A DNA stretch of 64,000 nt from Ulva prolifera. Its lineage: Eukaryota; Chlorophyta; Ulvophyceae; Ulvales; Ulvaceae. The stretch lies in assembly GCA_023078555.1 (NCBI GenBank), contig CM041196.1:11736985-11800984 (forward strand), written 5' to 3'. Under the pieces are notes generated by a model. It searched no databases and was not told the origin of the DNA. It worked only from the letters and a program-made list of their open reading frames with translations. Shown piece by piece: positions 58,217 through 64,000 of this stretch. The position numbers were made by a program, and so were the translations under genes. How positions within the stretch are numbered: the stretch's first letter is position 1; each line of letters opens with the position of its first letter.

Positions 58217-61200
58217 ATGAGTGATGATGGGAGTCCCCTCACTGATCATGGCGCGGAGCCGACCCTGACTGCGTCAGGTGTCAACACGCATGCCCCCCTG
58301 CAGGCCGACGCGGCCGACCCAGCTCAGCGTGACTCACACCGGTTTGACCCCATGGACGGCAGCGCGCCGGGGGACTCCTTCAACATCTCCGCCGACGCGG
58401 TTCGCGACACCGATGGCAGCGGCGCGAATGACGGCGACGGCGAGGAAGGCGCGCAGTCACAGGTGCAGTCGGAGTCCGCGCGGGAGCCGCCCGCCGCGGC
58501 GCCGGGGGGGCCGCTTCACGGCGCCGTCGTCACATCCGGATTCGTTCCGGACACAGCCGCCGCGGCGAGCGGGGTGGACGCGGGCGGCGCTGCAAAGCGC
58601 GGGTCCTCGGTACACCTCCCCGGCTGGGAACGCGCGCAGGGGGACAAGCGCGCGCGGCTGCTCGATAGGGTGGATGGGGCCGATTCGGAGGCGGCGGAGG
58701 GGGGGGCCGGGGCCGCCGACGCGGCGGACTGCGCGGAGGCGCCGTTTGCGCTGATGTGGATCCGGTACAAGATGCCGGCGCCGCTGAACCACGGCTGCTT
58801 CGGGGTGAAGCTGCGGCAGGTTGTGCACGGGAACATCGAGCTCGCGGTCGTGAGCAACTACATGGTGGATGTGCGGTGGCTGCTCTCGGCGTGCCCGGAC
58901 CTGCGGCGGGCGAAGGAGGTGGTGGTGCTTCACGGGGAGGCCTCGAGCCGGATGCGGGGGCTGGTGGCGGATGCGGGGCTGCCGAGCATGATGCAGGTGC
59001 GACGGCTTCCACACCGGCCGTCATACTTTGTTTTGGTGTTTTCCTGCTGTGATGGTTTTTTTGCGCTCACGTTTGCGTGTGCGTCTGCACCAATACAAAA
59101 GGCTGTCATTGTGCGAGACTCGGTCGGCGCAGCTGTGTACAGGCCAGCTGATGTACAGCAGCGGTGATGTGATGTACAGCACCTGTATACAGGCCAGCAA
59201 GGGCCGTGTGCATGAGTTGTGTGTGCCGGTGATGAGGCAGCCCACTGCTGGGACTGCCACATCGTGGCAGCCTCGATGTGCTTTTCCGTTTGAAGCGTGC
59301 TGCTGCAATCATTGTTGGTGATGATCTATGCGACAGTGCCGGCCTGCGTGTGTGGTGCCCCCGTGGATGCGCGTAGGGTTCCTGCGGCGCTACCTTCCTC
59401 TCCGACTGTGTCCTTGCGTCACACAGCTTCAGGGTACGGCCCAGATATATCCGGATTCCTTACCGGACATATACAATCGGCGTTGGTGGCTACAAGGGGC
59501 TTGTAGCCTAGTCGCGACAGGTTCATGAACCTGCACGGGACAGCGTGGGTACAGCACCGGTGCTCCCCCAACGTTTGACAAAACATTGCGGGATGACATG
59601 TTGGTGGGGCTGGCCTTGGAGGTTGCCGAGACTGTGGCTATAAGGCCTCTGAGAAGCCTGTGGCCCTGTGCACCGCCCACCCTCGTGAAATCCGTGTGTC
59701 CCATGGGATACCCCCAAAATCCCCTGACGTGTGCGCGGCTGCAGGTGACCGTCCATGCGCCACCGCTGCCCATACCCTATGGCACACATCACAGCAAGTT
59801 CTTCCTTCTGAAGTACGCGACCGGCGTGCGCGTCATCATTCACACCGCGAACCTCATATTCTGCGACTGCAACAACAAAACCCAGGCCCTCTTCTACCAG
59901 GACTTTCCCCTCAAAGCCTCCGCCCCTCCGGCCACCGCCCCCACCACCCCCCCGCCCGGCGGCAGCGACTTCCAGTCGATGCTCCTCCTCTACTTCCGCA
60001 AACTCGGCATCCCGTCCGCGGCAAAGGCGGCAATCGAGGCGGCGATCCAGGGCGCGGACTTCAGCTCCGCGCGCGTTGCCCTCGTCGCGTCGACCCCCGG
60101 CCGCCACGTCGGCGCGGCGCTGCCGCTGTTCGGCCACATGCGTGTGCGCGCGGTGCTGGAGCGCCACGGCTTCGCGGGCGTGTTCCGCGGCGCGCCGCTC
60201 GCGGCCCAGTTCTCGAGCCTCGGGAGCCTGACGCAGCCGTGGCTCGAGCGGGAGTTTGCGGCGTCGGTGAGTGCAGGGCGGGTCCTCGCGGAAGACGGTG
60301 CGGCGCCCACCCATGCATGTACACTCATGCATATGAAGCGTCACTTGCCACACGGCCATGTTACACACGCACAGACTCTGTCGCCACAATCACTCCGCAT
60401 TGCCACTGTTCATGCTCGGACGATGTGGCTACGCTCCGCGCGTGCCCATGCTCCATGCATGTTTTGATCGCAGTGCTGCCCCTTGTTGCATTGCCTGATG
60501 GTTTGACGTGGTTCTCTGCCACTCAATGGCCCAAACCCCTATACTGTGTACATCGCCGTGTAAAGGCTGCTGGTCAAAGTTCACATAACGAGCCTGCAGC
60601 CGCCGCCCTCCCTCCCGCTTCTCACAGCCATGCAAATGATATTGTAAGACATGTATGATACACGCTTGATCATGAATGCTGGGTGTATTGTAAGTGTATT
60701 TAAACTGTTAATTGACCTGCAATCGCTGCTGGCGGTGGCGTTCGGGCTTGTGTTCACTCGCCTTGTTCTGTCCTACCTGCCTCTCGAGGCTTCCTTTGTG
60801 ACACAAGAGCGCGTTGCGATCCCGTATAGCGCTGACGCCCCACACCGCCTGCAGGGGAGGGCCCCTCAGAGGCTGTTCTCGGCGCCCCCACTCCCCCGAA
60901 ACCCCCCCAACCCGGCGCCCAGGCGCCGCCGGTACAGCTTGTGTGGCCGACCAAGACCCAGATCGCCAACAGCTTCGAGGGCTGGGCGGCGGGGCTGTCG
61001 GTGCCGGGGTACGCGCACAACGTCGGCAAGCCGTTCCTGCGCCCCCTGTGGTCACGCTGGGGCGGCGAGCTCGCAGCACGGCAGCGTGCGATGCCCCACA
61101 TCAAGTGCTACTGCCGGTACGCAGCCCACACTCCGTACCGTATAACATCTCATAATAGCAGTGCGATGGAGGTAAATGTAGGAAGTAGCAACAGTCTGAC

Positions 61201-62280
61201 GCGAATGAACAGGTATGTGGGACACGGCAGAAGTGTGTGAACCGGAGTGAAGATGTTGGGTGGACACCCCTGGCGCAGCACGCGCAGCGTGCGCGCATGC
61301 ATGGGTGCGGTGCGAGTGTGGATTGGCGGTGCAGGTATAGTGGGGATGAGGTCGCGTGGGTGCTGGTGGGCAGCCACAACCTGAGCAAGGCGGCGTGGGG
61401 CGAGCTGCAGAAGGAGCGCTCCTCGCTCTTCATCCGCTCCTACGAGCTCGCCGTCCTCTGCCTGCCGGCGCTCGAGGCGCACTACCGCCGCCACCCCCAC
61501 CGCGGCTTCTCCTGCACCGCACCCACGCCGGACGCGGCAGCGCCGCCGCCGCCGCTGCGCGGCGCGCAGCCACTGCTGCGGTGCCCGCAAAGCGCGCTGC
61601 CGCCGCGCTGCCGCGCGGCGGCGGCCACGCGGCCGCTGCCGCGCGTTGCGAGCGATGTGGCGACTGGGCAGTTTGGCCGGTGGAGCGGGATGGGGGAGGC
61701 CGGCACGCCGGGGGAGCGCAAGGTGCACCGCGGCGCGCTGTACCAGTCCAGCATGGAGATCGTCGACTTGTCCGGCACGGAGGGCACCGACCCGAGCGTG
61801 GGCCCTGCAGCGACACGCCCGGACGGTTCAAAGTCCGAGAACCCGAGCGGCGCAAAGGCCGCCAGCGCCGGCGCCGGAACCAGCACGGCCGCGGCCGCGG
61901 CCGCGCTCGCCCGCGAGCCCTCCACGGCGGCCTCCGCCGCAGCGGCGGCGGAGCCGGCGGAGCCGGCGGCGGCGGCGGCGGCGGCGGCCGCCGCCGCTGT
62001 GCCGCAGGCAACGCGCGTGGTGTTTGTCGTGGCGGGCCACCGCAGCACTGCGGCCGCGGAGGCGGCGGAGGCGGACGAGGGGGTTGAGTACGTGCCCGTG
62101 CCGATTCCGTTTGCGCTGCCACCGCAGCCGTACGGCGCCTCGGATGCGCCGTGGACGGTGGATGGGGACTCGGCTGAGATGCTGCTGGACACGCATGGCC
62201 TGCGCCGAGACGAGGCGGTTGGATCGATGTACGGCTACCTGCAGGACGTGGTTCAGCCGTACTTCCAAGACAACAACTAG
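58217..62280 (+). CDS. TDP1: Tyrosyl-DNA phosphodiesterase 1
   Basis: Nuclear DNA-repair enzyme that hydrolyses the 3'-phosphotyrosyl bond of stalled topoisomerase I complexes. Exons 58217-58996, 59745-60266, 60923-61116, 61335-62280 (TAG); 2442 nt, 813 residues. Both HKD half-sites are present: [13 protein letters not shown] with VIIHTANLI and NNKTQ in exon 2, and [10 protein letters not shown] with [11 protein letters not shown] and IRSYELAVL across exons 3-4. Exon 1 holds a long Asp/Ala/Gly-rich N-terminus and then [25 protein letters not shown]. The C-terminal part carries a 200-residue low-complexity insertion with long Ala runs before the conserved end ([15 protein letters not shown]). 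Start choice: ATG 58217 precedes an acidic stretch; upstream in-frame ATGs exist. The exon 3 acceptor could also be 60870-60871. Confidence 0.9.
61900..62020. repeat. TDP1: GCC/GCG trinucleotide-rich tract in TDP1
   Basis: GC-rich triplets encode runs of Ala broken by Ser, Glu and Pro (for example [15 protein letters not shown]). The tract stays in frame with TDP1. Confidence 0.8.
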
Positions 62281-63340
62281 GCCGCTCGGCGAAAATGTCG
62301 AGATGTGTGCCTCTGTATGACAGCTGCTGCGCCTCTATGTTAGAGGGGGCTTTGGCATGAGAGCGTCCATGCTATACATCACATCGCATTCGCCTCAGCG
62401 CAAATGTACCCAGCCATTGTGGCGCAGTACAGAGAGTGTATGTTGTGGACGGCCGTGTGCGCATGCATGCACATAGCCAGTGCAGTCGCTGCCATCATAC
62501 AAGCTCATATCTGATGGATGTAGCAGTCGAGACTGACGAGAACCGGTGGCGGTGGCGGTCACAATGGCCTGCAGGGCAGATTGTCGGCCAGAAGGGCGGG
62601 TGGTGGCGGTGGGAGTTAAGTTTTGCCCTTGAATCAGTAGCACTGGTGGGTGTTGGCTCAAACAGTCTGCAACACGGGGCATGAGCTGCCGCTTGCCTCG
62701 TATGCTCAAGAGCTGGCAGAGTGTGGCAGGTGGTATGGGTGGGTTGTCGCGGTGGTGGATGTGATTTTCGATGGTTGGCGAAGTCATGTTACGAGGCGTG
62801 CTAACATAGACGTGTAGTGGAAGAGTCTTGGTTTTGAGATCTGCGTTGATGATTTCGGTACAGGCGCGTGCAGTAGTTGAGCGGCCAGCACATGCGATTG
62901 TGCCATACGCAGTGTTGGCTATGTGTGAGTGAAGATAGCTTGCAACCGCAAAACGGCGGCTGTGTGTTTACTTGTCTGCGGCATACTGCCACTTGGGCAT
63001 GTTATCAATCAGCTGTAGCTGAGCCGAAGTTGTTTGCGAGTTGTAACAAATGTTTGCGTACTGGACATCATGTGGGACAGTGGTGAGTGATGATGCTACA
63101 CCTGCTATCAGTACTGTGTTACACCTCGCTGAATCTCACCGAGACAACACTATGCCGGTCTACAATACACATCCTTTCACAAGGCGCGGCCTCACGAACG
63201 TATTCTGGGAGCTAGCAGTGTTGAATACTGACAAAACTCATTGCTTCCAGAAACACTTCTGCCACTTGCACCACATACTCGAAAGCAAATACTGAAACGG
63301 TCCTGAAACAATCAACCGGTGGTCATTTTGACAGCCCTCT
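62281..63340. other. Intergenic between convergent genes
   Basis: TDP1 and the Hsp20 gene converge here. I see no gene or repeat. Confidence 0.55.
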
Positions 63341-64000
63341 TTACTGCACCGCGATCTGGCGCTTTCCGTTGCCCTCTGCACTCTTCTTCCCAATAGTCAA
63401 GCTGAGCACGCCATCGCTGTATTTGGCGTCAACGCTGTCCATGTCCGCATTCTCTGGCATGTGGAAGGTGCGAGAGATGTACTCTGAAGACCGCTCCATG
63501 CGATGGAACGTGACGCCGGTCTTGTCCTTATCCTCCGTCTCTGCCTCTTGTGACCTGCGCGCTGAGATGGAGATGTGGTCACCGTCTACATCGATACCGA
63601 TGTCCTCCTTCTTGACGCCCGGAATGTCCGCCTTGACTGTGTATGCCTCATTATCCTGCAAGATAGGGCCGCATTTACACATGAGTGCGCGCTGCATCGT
63701 GATAATGCACACACACCAATCGGAACAAGCAGCTCTGGACAGGATCAAATCCGAGATATACACCAGAACATGAGCGACCGGAGACATCCCAGCATTGGTC
63801 ACTACATGCTAGACAGTGTACGTTACATTGGTCAAAAAGGCGTTCAGCTGAGCTCAGTTGTGCAAACAGGACGCGTTGACCAGCTGGAGTGGTGTCAAGG
63901 GGATTCGTGACTTCGCACCTCCACAATATCAATCGCCATGTGTGCTGTCGTCGTGGCCAGATTCCCAGCCGCTCCCTCGCCGCTGAAGAAAGGACTCACC
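63341..64000 (-). CDS. Small heat-shock protein Hsp20, cut by window edge
   Basis: ATP-independent holdase chaperone. Exons in transcript order: at least 64000-63919, then 63655-63341 (stop); the 5' part is outside the window. The visible protein starts SPFFSGEG and then MAIDIVE joined to DNEAYTVKADIPGVKKEDI, the start of the alpha-crystallin domain. The C-terminal consensus is in YSDGVLSLTIGKK, where plant class I proteins have GVL-V-V. FHRMERSSEYISRTFHMPEN is family-typical. The intron is 263 nt with donor GTGCGA, phase 0. The end (KRQIAVQ) keeps an I-x-V-like motif used in oligomer contacts. Compartment cannot be told without the N-terminus. Confidence 0.92.

Noticed and set aside
61430-62192. 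Long minus frames opposite TDP1 exon 4
   Set aside because: Ala/Arg/Pro-only composition caused by GC-rich triplets; the plus strand carries the catalytic HKD motifs.

Overview
The window is nuclear DNA of a photosynthetic eukaryote, most likely a green alga of the chlorophyte lineage. The evidence is a green-type Rubisco activase whose N- and C-terminal ends resemble the Chlamydomonas protein as I remember it, a plastid System II cytochrome c assembly protein (Ccs1), intron-rich genes, a eukaryotic tRNA-Gln, and nucleolar and chromatin proteins (NOL10, ubinuclein) found only in eukaryotes. I cannot name the genus. Introns are mostly about 100-800 bp. Acceptors are usually TGCAG. The 5' splice sites are unusual: about 21 of some 53 modelled donors are GTGCG rather than GTRAG, and four are GC donors of the form GCRCG. 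Exon joins below were chosen by hand so that GT/GC-AG borders, codon phase and family alignment agree.

Layout. 1-6 kb: Ccs1 (+), with its first exon not found. 7.5-22.6 kb: four tandem EamA (drug/metabolite transporter) genes (+), all with three introns at the same positions and phases; only the first encodes an obvious plastid transit peptide. A pair of hAT-like MITE copies lies between the third and fourth. 23.2-24.0 kb: a possible small unidentified gene. 25.25 kb: tRNA-Gln(CUG). 25.3-28.7 kb: palindromes and repeats, no gene. 28.7-34.8 kb: NOL10/Enp2 (-), ten exons with repeat-rich introns. 35.8-38.4 kb: an amidohydrolase-2 enzyme with a possible targeting peptide (+), whose 3' end is followed by degenerate copies of itself. 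40.5-44.9 kb: Rubisco activase (-), divergent from a ubinuclein/HPC2-type histone H3.3 chaperone subunit (+, 45.4-49.9 kb). 50.3 kb: a 12-bp minisatellite. 51.6-54.2 kb: a leucine-rich-repeat protein, perhaps with an F-box (-). 55.3-57.7 kb: an unidentified, partly resolved gene (+). 58.2-62.3 kb: tyrosyl-DNA phosphodiesterase 1 (+). 63.3-64.0 kb: an Hsp20 small heat-shock protein (-), cut by the window edge.

The genes do not form one pathway. Several are plastid-related (Ccs1, Rubisco activase, at least one EamA copy, perhaps the amidohydrolase); the rest are nuclear housekeeping genes. The most unusual items are the GCRCG/GTGCG splice donors, some followed directly by long C-runs, the Pro/Ser/Tyr-rich segment between transit peptide and AAA+ module in Rubisco activase, the patchwork identity among the EamA copies, a MITE abutting a NOL10 splice acceptor, and several long perfect palindromes. 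I found no self-contained, clearly novel gene system such as a defence island.
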